Shown here in pieces: positions 1 to 12,197 of a DNA stretch of 64,000 nucleotides (position 1 is the first letter of the stretch; every line of letters begins with the position of its first letter). The stretch spans positions 6,882,001-6,946,000 of the forward strand of contig NC_059508.1 in assembly GCF_914767665.1 (NCBI RefSeq). The letters run 5' to 3'. The translations under genes were made by a program, and so were the position numbers. Under the pieces are notes generated by a model, which saw only the letters and a program-made list of their open reading frames with translations, was not told the origin of the DNA and made no database searches. The stretch is from Harmonia axyridis. Lineage: Eukaryota; Arthropoda; Insecta; Coleoptera; Coccinellidae.

Positions 1-255
1 ATGACTTGTTGCGTCACTCCCAATGATCCAGCCAATTCATGTTGCGTTCGACACTATTCTTGATCAAGTAATGCCTCCAATTGTGCATATTCGAAAACCT
101 TCTCCCTTCTACCATCATGCTGGTCTTCGAAGTCAGAATCACCCTTCTTGAAGCATTAAAACCACTCTAGGCACGTTCTTCCACTAATAGCAGCCTCACC
201 ATAGATATTTATGAGCATTCGATGAACCCCAGCCGCAGATTTCTTCATATTAACG
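1..255 (-). mobile_element. Mariner transposase fragment, copy A, cut by window edge
   Basis: This matches the N-terminal-coding part of mariner copy B (1621-1875) in the same orientation, with more substitutions. It codes on the minus strand for the HTH region of a mariner transposase. The rest of the copy lies outside the window. It shows that the repeat-plus-mariner unit occurs at least three times. Confidence 0.75.
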
Positions 256-914
256 CAGAAAATTAAAACCTACCGCAAATGACGAGAATAACTTTAAGAT
301 GCAGACACAAATTTACTAATATTTCGATGGCGGTATGTTTCCATATATGAATGACAGATGTCATTCACAATTTCTGCAAAGGTATAGAGATCAGTTACCA
401 ACTAAGCGACAAAATATATATCATGAAGATATTATCGGATACCCGAGTAAAATTTATCAAGCCAGCATTGTGCTTAACTGTGGATAATTAAAAAAGTCTC
501 CCTGTTATGCTCGATTCGTTAAATGTGAACTGTAAGGACTGCTTTCCCACGCATTTCAATCGTCGGAAAATTCTGTCGTGAAATTTTATCGACATTTCAA
601 ATTAAGATTGACATGACGATCCCAGTTCTCACTGGCTTTTTTTCTGCTTGTGAAGAGGGTTCTGGATGCTCCTGTCAATTCGATATTTCTCGTATCGAAC
701 AGGATTTGAAGATAAGAGGAAATGGATGATATCGGTTTAGATGGTGAACCAATTCGAGTTTTACATTGGGAATCTTGTTCATTTTTTAAACGAAATGGCA
801 AACGCCGTTCTTCAAGTTTTCAGGGATATGCACTTCCAGAAATATTGAAAAAATTAAAGCTATAGTTGAGTGAAGAATTTACGAGAAGTCAAAAGGTTTT
901 GATCACTCGTCAAT

Positions 915-992
915 CATATGCCACTTGTGGTATTGAAAAGTACATATGTGTATAAAGATATATGTTGTTTTCAATGTCCTGGTTGGCATATG
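915..992. other. Hairpin of the dispersed repeat, copy 1
   Basis: Outer arm CATATGCC pairs with GGCATATG and inner arm ATTGAAAA (932-939) pairs with TTTTCAAT (968-975). The loop contains ACATATGTGTA. The same fold appears at 6279-6355 and 17972-18048 with different arm sequences that still pair. Confidence 0.6.
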
Positions 993-1052
993 AATTAATG
1001 CCATCAACACAATATTCTGCACGAAGCTGAATATGGTATTCTAGAAATACAC

Positions 1053-1875
1053 GAAAACACGGTCAGCCAGGCCGTGTGCCATTGATGAAAGCAAGTGATA
1101 ATCCGAGAGAGCAACGTCTGGATAATTCGACCAGTGAGGTAGGACTTTCCATTGCAACGTTCCCAAATATGTCTCGACCACTTTCGCAACATGGGGTTGA
1201 GAATTGTGATGCTGTAAAATCACAATATAATGTGTCTCGTTGTATTGCGGTGGTTTGTCTTTCAATGCTCGGCTCGAAAGCATTGATTGCATTCGATAAC
1301 GATCGCCTGTGATTGTTTCGGTCGGTTTTAACAACTCATATTACACTACGCCGAGCTGTTCCTCCCAATTATTGAGCATAACCTTGTCGTCGACGTGCAA
1401 GCATGGCTGGGATATCCCAATGATTTCCTGCGATTGGGATTATCGTGATGAACCCATTTTCCGTTTCCAGTCACAATGTGAAGCAGAAATTCCTTCCGTC
1501 TTTGTCTTGCAAGCAGCTGTTCACAAGCAAACAAACGCCGTCTACATATCTCGTCTTCAACTACCACCGCACCCAATTTCCTCGTTTCTGAACCATTTCC
1601 ATGACTTTCAGGCGTTTTAAAATGGCTTGTTGCGTCACTCCCAATGATCCAGCCAATTCATGTTGCGTTCGACACTTGTCTCTATCAAGTAATGCCTCCA
1701 ATTCTGCATCTTCGAAAACCTTCTCTTTTCCACCATCATGCTGGTCTTCGACGTCAAAATCACCCTTCTTGAAGCATTGAAACCACTCTAGGCACGTTCT
1801 TCCAATGATAGCAGCCTCACCATAGCTATTTATGAGCATTCGATGAACCCCAGCCGCAGATTTCTTCATATTAAA
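1053..1875 (-). pseudogene. Mariner transposase pseudogene, copy B
   Basis: Read on the minus strand in three frames, this gives an N-terminal HTH region (1561-1869, with a GVTQQAILKRL recognition-helix-like stretch), a middle part (1346-1576, WVHHDNPNRRKSLG) and a C-terminal part (1041-1334, LKPTETITGDRYR to YPDVALSDYHLL). Order and motifs are those of mariner-family DDE transposases, which act by cut-and-paste at TA sites. It is inactive. It is frameshifted, the first catalytic Asp is replaced (TGNGKW where TGDEKW is expected), the second is replaced (QHHN for QHDN), and it stops after HGLAD, where the surrounding repeat resumes. The third Asp (SDYH) remains. The subfamily is not assigned. 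Confidence 0.88.
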
Positions 1876-3207
1876 ACAGAAAATTAAAACCTACCGCAAA
1901 TGACGAGAATAACTTCAAGATGCAGACACAAATTTACTAATATTTCGATGGCGTTATGTTTCCAAATATAAATGACAGATGTCATTCACAATCTCTGCGA
2001 AGGTATAGAGATCAGTTACCAACAAAGATACAAAATATATATCATGAAGATATTATCGGATATTCGAGTAAAATTTTTGAAGCCCGCATTGTGGTTAACT
2101 ACGTATAATTAAAAAAGTGTCCCTGTTATGCTCGCTTCAATAAATGTGAAATTTAAGGACTGCTTTCCCACGTATTTCAATAGTCGGAAAATTCTGTCGT
2201 GAAATTTTATCGACATTTCAAATTAAGATTGACACGACGATCCCACTTCTCATTGGCTTTTTTTCTTCTTGTGAAGAGGGTTCTGGATGCTCCTGTCAAT
2301 TCGATATTTCTCGTATCGATCAGGATTTGAAGATATGAGGAAATAGGTGATATCGGTTTAGATGCTGAACCAATTCGAGTTTCACATTGGGAATCTTGTT
2401 CATTTTTTAAACGAAATGGCAAACGCCGTTCTTCAAGTTTTTAGGGATATAGTCTTCCAGAAATATTGAAATAATTAAAGCTATAGTTGAGTGAAGAATT
2501 TACCTACCCGAAGTCAAAAGGTTTTGATCACTCGTCAATCATATGCCACTTATGGTATTGAAACATACATATGTGTATAAAGATATATGATGTTTTCAAT
2601 GTCCTGATTGGCATATGAATTAATGCCATCAACACAATCTTCTGCACGAAGCTGAATATTTCGCTTCAATTAATGTGAAATTTAAGGACTGCTTCCCCAC
2701 GTATTTCAATAGTCGGAAAATTCTGTCGTGAAATTTTATCGACATTTCAAATTAAGATTGACACGACGATCCCAGTTCTCACTGGCTTTTTTTCTTCTTG
2801 TGAAGAGGGGTTCTGGATGCTCCTGTCAATTCGATATTTCTCGTATCGAACAGGATTTGAAGATATGAGGAAATAGGTGATATCGGTTTAGATGCTGAAC
2901 CAATTCGAGTTTCACATTGGGAATCTTGTTCATTTTTTAAACGAAATGGCAAACGCCGTTCTTCAAGTTTTTAGGGATATAATCTTCCAGAAATATTGAA
3001 ATAATTAAAGCTATAGTTGAGTGAAGAATTTACCTACCCGAAGTCAAAAGGTTTTGATCACTCGTCAATCATATGCCACTTGTGGTATTGAAAAGTACAT
3101 ATGTGTATAAAGATATATGTTGTTTTCAATGTCCTGGTTGGCATATGAATTAATGCCATCAACACAATATTCTGCACGAAGCTGAATATGGTATTCTAGA
3201 AATACAC

Positions 3208-4030
3208 GAAAACACGGTCAGCCAGGCCGTGTGCCATTGATGAAAGCAAGTGATAATCCGAGAGAGCAACGTCTGGATAATTCGGCCAGTGAGGTAGGAC
3301 TTTCCATTGCAACGTTCCCAAATATGTCTCGACCACTTTCGCAACATGGGGTTGAGAATTGTGATGCTGTAAAATCACAATATAATGTGTCTCGTTGTAT
3401 TGCGGTGGTTTGTCTTTCAATGCTCGGCTCGAAAGCATTGATTGCATTCGATAACGATCGCCTGTGATTGTTTCGGTCGGTTTTAACAACTCATATTACA
3501 CTACGCCGAGCTGTTCCTCCCAATTATTGAGCATAACCTTGTCGTCGACGTGCAAGCATGGCTGGGATATCCCAATGATTTCCTGCGATTGGGATTATCG
3601 TGATGAACCCATTTTCCGTTTCCAGTCACAATGTGAAGCAGAAATTCCTTCCGTCTTTGTCTTGCAAGCAGCTGTTCACAAGCAAACAAACGCCGTCTAC
3701 ATATCTCGTCTTCAACTACCACCGCACCCAATTTCCTCGTTTCTGAACCATTTCCATGACTTTCAGGCGTTTTAAAATGGCTTGTTGCGTCACTCCCAAT
3801 GATCCAGCCAATTCATGTTGCGTTCGACACTTGTCTCTATCAAGTAATGCCTCCAATTCTGCATCTTCGAAAACCTTCTCTTTTCCACCATCATGCTGGT
3901 CTTCGACGTCAAAATCACCCTTCTTGAAGCATTGAAACCACTCTAGGCACGTTCTTCCAATAATAGCAGCCTCACCATAGCTATTTATGAGCATTCGATG
4001 AACCCCAGCCGCAGATTTCTTCATATTAAA
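3208..4030 (-). pseudogene. Mariner transposase pseudogene, copy C
   Basis: Near-identical to copy B at an offset of 2155 bp, with only a handful of substitutions (for example HWPNYPD against HWSNYPD). It shares the same frameshifts, the same lost catalytic residues (TGNGKW, QHHN) and the same truncation point. These shared defects show that it was copied by duplication of the host segment and not by transposition. Confidence 0.88.
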
Positions 4031-6278
4031 GCAGAAAATTAAAACCTACCGCAAATGACGAGAATAACTTCAAGATGCAGACACAAATTTACTAATATTT
4101 CGATGGCGTTATGTTTCCAAATATGAATGACAGATGTCATTCACAATCTCTGCGAAGGTATAGAGATCAGTTACCAACAAAGATACAAAATATATATCAT
4201 GAAGATATTATCGGATATTCGAGTAAAATTTTTGAAGCCCGCATTGTGGTTAACTACGTATAATTAAAAAAGTGTCCCTGTTATGCTCGCTTCAATAAAT
4301 GTGAAATTTAAGGACTGCTTTCCCACGTATTTCAATAGTCGGAAAATTCTGTCGTGAAATTTTATCGACATTTCAAATTAAGATTGACACGACGATCCCA
4401 GTTCTCACTGGCTTTTTTTCTTCTTGTGAAGAGGGTTCTGGATGCTCCTGTCAATTCGATATTTCTCGTATCGAACAGGATTTGAAGATATGAGGAAATA
4501 GGTGATATCGGTTTAGATGCTGAACCAATTCGAGTTTCACATTGGGAATCTTGTTCATTTTTTAACGAAATGGCAAACGCCGTTCTTCAAGTTTTTAGGG
4601 ATATAGTCTTCCAGAAATATTGAAATAATTAAAGCTATAGTTGAGTGAAGAATTTACCTACCCGAAGTCAAAAGGTTTTGATCACTCGTCAATCATATGC
4701 CACTTATGGTATTGAAACATACATATGTGTATAAAGATATATGATGTTTTCAATGTCCTGATTGGCATATGAATTAATGCCATCAACACAATCTTCTGCA
4801 CGAAGCTGAATATTTCGCTTCAATAAATGTGAAATTTAAGGACTGCTTCCCCACGTATTTCAATAGTCGGAAAATTCTGTCGTGAAATTTTATCGACATT
4901 TCAAATTAAGATTGACACGACGATCCCAGTTCTCACTGGCTTTTTTTCTTCTTGTGAAGAGGGGTTCTGGATGCTCCTGTCAATTCGATATTTCTCGTAT
5001 CGAACAGGATTTGAAGATATGAGGAAATAGGTGATATCGGTTTAGATGCTGAACCAATTCGAGTTTCACATTGGGAATCTTGTTCATTTTTTAAACGAAA
5101 TGGCAAACGCCGTTCTTCAAGTTTTTAGGGATATAGTCTTCCAGAAATATTGAAATAATTAAAGCTATAGTTGAGTGAAGAATTTACCTACCCGAAGTCA
5201 AAAGGTTTTGATCACTCGTCAATCATATGCCACTTATGGTATTGAAACATACATATGTGTATAAAGATATATGATGTTTTCAATGTCCTGAATGGCATAT
5301 GAATTAATGCCATCAACACAATCTTCTGCACGAAGCTGAATATTTCGCTTCAATAAATGTGAAATTTAAGGACTGCTTCCCCACGTATTTCAATAGTCGG
5401 AAAATTCTGTCGTGAAATTTTATCGACATTTCAAATTAAGATTGACACGACGATCCCAGTTCTCACTGGCTTTTTTTCTTCTTGTGAAGAGGGTTCTGGA
5501 TGCTCCTGTCAATTCGGTATTTCTCGTATCGAACAGGATTTGAAGATATGAGGAAATAGGTGATATCGGTTTAGATGCTGAACCAATTCGAGTTTCACAT
5601 TGGGAATCTTGTTCATTTTTTAAACGAAATGGCAAACGCCGTTCTTCAAGTTTTTAGGGATATAGTCTTCCAGAAATATTGAAATAATTAAAGCTATAGT
5701 TGAGTGAAGAATTTACCTACCCGAAGTCAAAAGGTTTTGATCACTCGTCAATCATATGCCACTTATGGTATTGAAACATACATATGTGTATAAAGATATA
5801 TGATGTTTTCAATGTCCTGATTGGCATATGAATTAATGCCATCAACACAATCTTCTGCACGAAGCTGAATATTTCGCTTCAATAAATGTGAAATTTAAGG
5901 ACTGCTTCCCCACGTATTTCAATAGTCGGAAAATTCTGTCGTGAAATTTTATCGACATTTCAAATTAAGATTGACACGACGATCCCAGTTCTCACTGGCT
6001 TTTTTTCTTCTTGTGAAGAGGGTTCTGGATGCTCCTGTCAATTCGGTATTTCTCGTATCGAACAGGAGTTGAAGATATGATGAAATGGATGATATCGGTT
6101 TAGATGATGAACCAATTCGAGTTTTACATTGGGAATCTTGTCCATTTGTTAAACGAAATGGCAAACGCCGTTCTTCAAGTTTCTTAGGGATGTGCAATTT
6201 CATAAATATTGAAATAATTATTGCTATAGTTGAGTGAACAACTTACGTGAAATCAAAAGGTTTTGATCACTCATCCAT

Positions 6279-6355
6279 CATGCGCCAATTTTGACTTTGA
6301 AAGCCACATATGTGTATAAAAATATATATTTCTTTCAAAGTTCAGATTGGCGTAT
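6279..6355. other. Hairpin of the dispersed repeat, copy 2
   Basis: Outer arm CATGCGCCAAT pairs with ATTGGCGTATG and inner arm ACTTTGAAAG (6294-6303) pairs with CTTTCAAAGT (6332-6341). The loop again contains ACATATGTGTAT. The arms differ from copy 1 but the pairing is kept. Confidence 0.6.
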
Positions 6356-6480
6356 GGATTAATACCATCAACACAATATTCTACATGAAGCTGTATATGG
6401 TGATTCTATAAATACAAGAAAAGTCTCATCCTTTTCCAATATTTTTTTTGAATTTTTTATGGTTCTGATTCTGTGATCCG

Positions 6481-7241
6481 CTAAGAGTTCTGCAATTGAC
6501 CTAGACTGTAGAATGGTGTTATTATTCATAAATTTAAAAAAATTAAAATAAATAAACATAGGAAGCCTCGGTTAGAAAAATTGACAGAAGGGTACTCCTT
6601 GAGACATAGGGGTATTGATTTGACATCAAAGCATCAGAGGCTTTTCAAACCACGCTACGAACTTGATTGAACAACTGAGAAGTTGTGAAAGTATTTTTTG
6701 GGAGAATTATGAGGACGTTGTTCTTCAATATTCCATTCCAATTCCATCAGTACTGACCAGAGAAATTGAAGTGAGTTGAAAACAAATTGCTTGCAAAGGA
6801 ATTTTAGAAGGTAATCGAATGAATTCCATATGAAATGTTCGATGAGGATGTACAAACTGACACATAAACCGAATTTACAGTTTTTTCCTCTAAAGATGCT
6901 ATGAAGATCCATTTGAAGCGATCGGACAACATAATCGTAACAGCGTAGTTGTGAATAACACGAAATATACAAACATAATCCAACTCTCATTAAGTTTTCA
7001 CAGTTACTCACCTTTGCCACATACGAATAGTGTTCCAAGTGTTGCATAAAATATAAACCTTAACCCCAGCTCCAAAGCAAGTCTGAATTAGTTTAATTCC
7101 TTAACGAGCCAACTGGCCTAGTGGTTTTCATGGGTATTTTGCACACGATAGGGGGGATTATGTACCATAAGGATTATAAACATGCTCTTCCTATAGGAAC
7201 TGATATAGAAATATTTACTCATAGAATTTGGAAACCATATG
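6481..7241. other. Intronic sequence, no recognised feature
   Basis: AT-rich sequence with no protein similarity that I recognise. A 130-codon minus-strand open frame at 6655-7047 has no family motif and is not called. Confidence 0.4.
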
Positions 7242-8131
7242 CCCGTAAGTATAAAACAAATTCATTTTTAGCTAAACAGACCATTTTAAGAAATAATCCT
7301 GAAACACGTCGATTTTTAATTTTAACTTATCGTATTTTCGAATAATAATCCAATATACAGGGTGAATTACTTTCGAGGTATGATGTCACCGTCCTTTTTT
7401 TTTTAATGGAACACTCAATTTTCCGATTACTCTAGCTGAGCTGATTCCAAAAATGTATCACATGTTGATTCCAATTGGTACAGGGTGGACAAAAATACAA
7501 TAGTTTTGTGTATGCTCATAAAGTAACGCGTAACATTCTTTATTAGTTAAATTAACAACATTATCAAAAATACTTATTGTCTAGCGGCAATTGGTTTGGA
7601 TGTAACACCCTGTAGTTTGCTACATTTTTGAATTAATATGAATGTATAAAAATAAGAAATAATTTCTTTTATATTCTGTCTGCTAGACTACAAGTACCGA
7701 ACATGTTTGGAAAGAGCTCATTTTTATTTATCTACAAATGTAACAAACTACAGGGATTTACATTCAAACCAATTGCCGCTAGACAATAAGTATTTTTGAT
7801 AATATTGTTAATGTAACTAATAAAGAATGTTACGCGTTACTTAATAAGCACACACAAAACGATTGTATTTTTGTCCACCCTGTAGCAATTGGAATCAACA
7901 TGTGATACATTTTTGGAATCAGCTCAGCTAGAGTAATCCTAAAATTAGGACAAAATGGGGGTGTTTCATTAAAAAAAATGACGGTGATATCATTACTCGA
8001 AAGTTATTCACCCTGTGTATTAGATTATTATTTTAAAATACGCTAAATTGAAATAAAAAATCGACGTGTCTCAGGATTATTTCTTAAAATGGTCTGTTTA
8101 GCTAAAAATGAATTTGTTCCATACTTTACGG
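7242..8131. mobile_element. Nested palindrome (foldback element), ~890 bp
   Basis: The left arm from CCGTAAGTATAAAACAAATT matches the reverse complement of the right arm ending at 8131, with the centre near 7686. TACAGGGTG-type boundaries occur in both arms at three depths: about 7356/8020, about 7477/7885, and near the centre. This suggests one inverted-repeat element inserted inside another, or stepwise growth. There is no transposase. It is a non-autonomous foldback or MITE-like element of unknown superfamily. Confidence 0.8.
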
Positions 8132-8374
8132 ACACAGTGTATATACAAATCATCCAAAATTCGAGATTTTCAGAAATAATTTGAAACTCATTTCCAGTGG
8201 CGTAACTAGAGTTGACTCATGGGGGGTGTCCTCCGGAGTCACCCCACATCGAGAGGTAACATCTGTGCTTATTTCGATATGAGACGGATATATGTATTAT
8301 TGATGTCGTATTGTCGTATTTTTTCATGGCATGATTTTTCATGATGATTATAATGGTTTCTCAATTTTTTTCAG

Positions 8375-8506
8375 GACATGTCTGAAAATCTTTGTGAAAA
8401 TGGCAAGCCCCCTGTTTATGTACCCCACAAACCTGTCACAGCTGTAATTGGAGCATCATTCAGTGTTGTATCCATAATGGTGGCCAATATATTGAGACTT
8501 TTTGAG
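8375..8506 (+). CDS. Metabotropic glutamate receptor, internal exon (Venus-flytrap domain, lobe 1)
   Basis: This is a 44-codon internal exon. The acceptor is a pyrimidine run ending TTTTTTTCAG at 8374 and the donor is GAG/GTAAGTG at 8507, phase 0. It encodes VTAVIGASFSVVSIMVANI followed by LRLFE, the hallmark strand-helix of the mGluR amino-terminal ligand-binding domain. It runs directly into the exon at 62877. Ser30 of the exon (in ASFS) aligns with the serine that binds the ligand alpha-carboxylate in vertebrate mGluRs (Ser165 of mGluR1). The ATG at 8378 is an internal Met and not a start. The receptor would sit in neuronal plasma membrane, sense glutamate or a related amino acid, and signal through G proteins. 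The paralogue (the mGluRA type or the divergent DmXR/mangetout type) cannot be decided from 104 residues. Confidence 0.92.
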
Positions 8507-8544
8507 GTAAGTGAATATTATTTATTTTATAGTGGGGAAGATCA

Positions 8545-10311
8545 TACAGGGTGTCCCGGGAAGAATGCGACAAACGAATACCATGAATTAGGGTCATCAT
8601 GGAGGACCCGTATCAAGAGGTTTCAATCGCCTGAGTGCCTTCGTTTGGGATATACAGGGTGATGTTCATCTTATGACTGAAATTTCACTGTTGAATAACT
8701 CTTTAACTGATCGACCGAATAATTTCAAATTTTGAGGTTTTGTCACTCTTTCCAATCGCCTTCCTTCAATATTTCTGAATTCGAGTAAATCAGATCCGGA
8801 CTAGGAAAATTTCAGACTTTACCTATTTTCGTGAATATTGGATCACCCTGTACGTGGACATTATGATTTTTTCTCGTTTTCGGGACAACAAAGAATCAAT
8901 TCATTATAAAAATTCTGAATCTATGCTTGGCACGGTCATACAGGGTGATCAATAAACATTCCCTCATGAGTGAAATTTTTTTAGTTCAATAACTCTTCAA
9001 CAAATCCACCGAATAATTTCAATTTTTTAAGTTTTGTCGCCCTTCACTATCGCCTTCCTTCAATATTTCATAAATCGAATAAATCAGATCCGGACCTACA
9101 AAATTTTAGACTTTTTCTATTTTCTTGAATATTGGATCATTCTGTACGTCAATATCATAATTTTTTTCGTTTTCGTAACCACAACGAATTAATTCATAAT
9201 CAACATTCTAAAACTCAGCTTGCCATCGTCAAATAGGGTGACCAATAAACATTCCCTCATGAATGAAGTACGACCGATTCAACCGAATAAGATAGCGAAA
9301 TCTGTGAAACAACTATATCATATCAACGTGCTCAAAATTGCATTAAAATGGAGGAATATCATTTTGAACAATATCTGCTGAATATTTTATTTTTGATTGA
9401 TTGTTTTCAAGATCAAATATTCTCAATTTATTTGCTGTTTTTGTTCTATTATTTATCCAGCTTGTTGATTGAAAGTTTTCCTAAATAATTTGAAGGAAAT
9501 TTAGGTGAGACATTCGTGAAGGGTGAAACAACTTCAATTTTCGAGATAATTCTACCGATAAATTCAAAATATCTAGAACTATGAAATTTCTTTCATGAAG
9601 AAATGTTTATTGAACACCCTGAATTATGGCGCCAATCAGAGATTTGAAATTTTTATTATGAATTAATTCTTTGTTATTACGAAAACGAAAAAAAATCATG
9701 ATACCAACATACAGGGTGATTCAATATTCAAGAAAATAGAAAAGGTCTTAAATTTTCCTAGTCAGGATCTGATTTACTTGATTTCAGAAATATTGAAGGA
9801 AGGCGATAGTAAAGGGCGACAAAACTTCAAAAATTGAAATTATTCGGTGGATTTCTTGAATAGTTATTGAACTAAAAAAATTTCACTCATAAGGGAATGT
9901 TTATTGATCACCCTGTATGACCGTGTCAAGCCGAGATTCAGAATTTTTATAATGAATTGATTCTTTGTGGTCCCAAAAACGAGAAAAAATCATAATGTCC
10001 ACGTACAGGGTGATCCAATATTCACGAAAATAGGTAAAGTCTGAAATTTTCCTAGTCCGGATCTGATTTACTCAAATTCAGAAATATTGAAGGAAGGCGA
10101 TAGGAAAGGGTGACAAAACTTTAAAATTTGAAATTATTCGGTCGATAAGTTAAAGAGTTATTCAACAGTGAAATTTCACTCATAAGATGAACATCACCCT
10201 GTATATCCCAAACGAAGGCACTCAGGCGATTGAAACCTCTTGATACGGGTCCTCCATGATGACTTTAATTCATGGTATTCGTTTGTCGCATTCTTCCCGG
10301 GACACCCTGTA
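8545..10311. mobile_element. Large palindrome of tandem repeats, ~1.77 kb
   Basis: The termini TACAGGGTGTCCCGGGAAG (left) and its reverse complement (right, ending 10311) begin arms of about 880 bp that pair along most of their length, with the centre near 9430. Each arm consists of a roughly 100-bp outer piece plus three related units of about 290 bp. These are set off by TACAGGGTGAT-type boundaries at about 8653, 8939 and 9234 (left) and about 9613, 9909 and 10193 (right). There is no coding capacity. It starts 38 bp after the mGluR splice donor, so the primary transcript should fold into a long intronic hairpin. Confidence 0.85.
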
Positions 10312-10881
10312 TTTGATAGTAATTTACGTGTGAAAAAACCCCTGTGGTTCAAACGAATCCGAGGGAAATCCACTCATTGAATGATTTCCTATAATTTTCA
10401 GTCTGAAGTTCATTAAGTTGTAACGGCCCAAAGATAACTGACGATTGAAACTGAAAATATTTTATTGGATCAGTTTTAATTTCTTTTCCAGATTATCTTT
10501 GCACCAGAAAGATTGTATGCTTAATGAAGTTAGTTATACTGTGATGCGAAAAATTTTCACGGATATTAGATTTCTTTATTTCTTTCTCTGCGGAATTCGA
10601 GGGAGGAAATCCTACAGTGAGAAGATAATAAATTACTGACTCCTCCACGGAAGTTCCAGTCGGGCCAAAGAGCACGATTAGGTGGGTACTCAAGTTTGAG
10701 TAACTGGTCTTTTTTCTGCCATTTTCCGGACGAAAAGACGTCCTCATGATCTAATTTGCATAACCTAACTTCCTTCTGGTCCAATCACTTTTTATTCTCT
10801 GCAGTGCTGAATGATTCATTCTAACAGGAATGATTTAAATTCTCCGTTAAAAAAAATTTAAAGTTTCTGAATATACCTCCT
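10312..10881. other. Intronic sequence, no recognised feature
   Basis: Short open frames on both strands at 10445-10784 have no recognisable motif. Nothing else is seen. Confidence 0.4.
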
Positions 10882-12157
10882 AACAGGCCAATTGAAAAGT
10901 CCCCGGTCTACCATAGTAAAACACAATTTTTTGGCAAAAATCGATTTTATTATACTACATAGTTGCCTTTGAGTGCGATACAGCGAGTATAGCGATCTTC
11001 CAACTTTTCGATATCATTTTCTAGTACGATTTATCTTTCGCCTCAGTTTCGGCGATTACTTCTTCATTGGCGCTAAATTTTTTCCCAGCGAACATTCTTT
11101 TGTGGTCTGAGAATAGGAAAAAGTCGCTGGGAACCAGATCTAGCGAATTCGGTGGATGCAGAAGCAATTCGAAGCCCAATCCATGCAATTTTGCCATTGT
11201 TTTCAATAATTTGTGATACGGCGCATTGTCTCGATGAAACAGCACCTTTTTTTCTTCAAATGGGGCCGTTTCTTGACGATTTCATCTTTTAAACGATTCA
11301 ATAACGCTATATAATAATCGCTGTTGATGGTCTGGCCCTTTTGTAGGTAATCAATGAATATTATACATTGCGCATCCCAGAATACTGATGCCATAACCTT
11401 GACAGCTGACTGTTGTGTTTCCTTACTTTGGATTCGGTTCATCGTGTGCAGTCCACTAAGCTGACTGTCGATTGGACTCTGGAGTGAAGTGATGGAGCCA
11501 TGTTTCATGCATTTTCACATATCGATGCAAAAATTCAGGATTATTGCACTTAAACAGCTTCGAACACTGCTCAGAATCATTAACACGTTGTTGCTTTTAA
11601 TCGATTGTGAGCTCGCGCAGCACCCATTTTGCACACAGCTTTCTCATGTTCAAATATTCATGAATGATATGATGTAAACGTTCAGATAATATCTTCACAA
11701 TGTCTGCTATCTCGATCAACTTCATTTTAAGGTCATTCAAAATTATTTTGTGAACTTTTTTGATTTTTTCGTCGGTGGCAGCCTCTTTTGGGCGTCCACT
11801 GCGTTCGCCGTCTTCGGTGCTAATTTCAGCGCGTTTAGACTTAGCATACCAATTAATGATGCTTGATTTTCCTGGTGCAGTTCCCGGAAACCCTTCATCA
11901 AGCCAAGATTTTGCTTCAACAGTAAATTTTCCCTTCAAAAAGCAATATTTTATCAGCACACGAAATTCTTTTTTTCCATCTATTTTCAAATAACAAAAGT
12001 ATCTCCACTCTCAACGCAATATATCTCCAACTAATGGTCGAACTGCTGTCAAATTATGACACGTGTCGTTTGAAGGTTGGTACTAACTAAAAATCATATG
12101 GATATAATAATAGCACCGCCATCTGTGCATCAGACCGGGGACTTTTCAATTTGCCTA
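10882..12157 (-). mobile_element. Irritans-type mariner, near full length, inactive
   Basis: The ends are inverted repeats: AGGCCAATTGAAAAGTCCCC at the left, mirrored by GGGGACTTTTCAATTTGCCT at the right, next to TA. The length of about 1.28 kb is normal for a mariner. On the minus strand it codes the N-terminal HTH part (11597-11989, with VEAKSWLDEGFPGTAPGKSS and RSGRPKEAATDEKIKKVHK), then the catalytic part (11203-11508, VMASVFWDA, INSDYYIALLNRLK) and the C-terminal part (11021-11245, HPPNSLDLVPSDFFLF). The pieces lie in different frames, so it is dead. Related copies lie at 59869-60923 and 61825-62826. Confidence 0.88.
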
Positions 12158-12197
12158 TTTCCTACTACCTACTCATGAGAAAGTTACAACAATGTGT

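Larger units (their letters stand above)
1..6480. repeat. Tandem composite array of a ~530-bp dispersed repeat with nested mariner copies
   Basis: A block around TCGGAAAATTCTGTCGTG recurs at about 563, 2173, 2713, 4338, 4866, 5396 and 5926. Spacing is 528-541 bp where copies are simple, and about 1.61-1.62 kb where a mariner lies between them. Copies are nearly identical, so amplification is recent. One large duplication has a period of 2155 bp (for example 1004-2160 against 3159-4315). The last copy (about 5886-6480) is more diverged and continues into sequence also found at 17915-18185. Another dispersed copy lies at 12198-12960. All copies keep a short minus-strand open frame, but some carry frameshifts (an extra G near 2808, a lost A near 4562), so no coding role is supported. 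Class unknown. Confidence 0.85.

Noticed and set aside
586..801. Minus-strand 71-84 codon ORF conserved in all copies of the dispersed repeat
   Set aside because: Most differences between copies change the amino acid and some copies are frameshifted, so there is no sign of protein-level selection and no known domain.
915..992. Dispersed-repeat hairpin as a hammerhead or twister ribozyme
   Set aside because: The CUGANGA...GAAA core was not found on either strand, and the twister conserved residues did not fit.
6400..6415. TATAAATA motif in the dispersed repeat as a promoter
   Set aside because: It is conserved at 18090 too, but no initiator, downstream ORF or transcript evidence supports promoter function.
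6655..7047. 130-codon minus-strand ORF that looked faintly like a membrane protein
   Set aside because: Hydrophobic but with no receptor or channel motif, no splice or promoter context, and AT-rich chance composition.
8378..8662. 94-codon plus-strand ORF starting with Met
   Set aside because: Only 8378-8506 is coding. The rest reads through the splice donor into the palindrome, and the Met is internal to the receptor.
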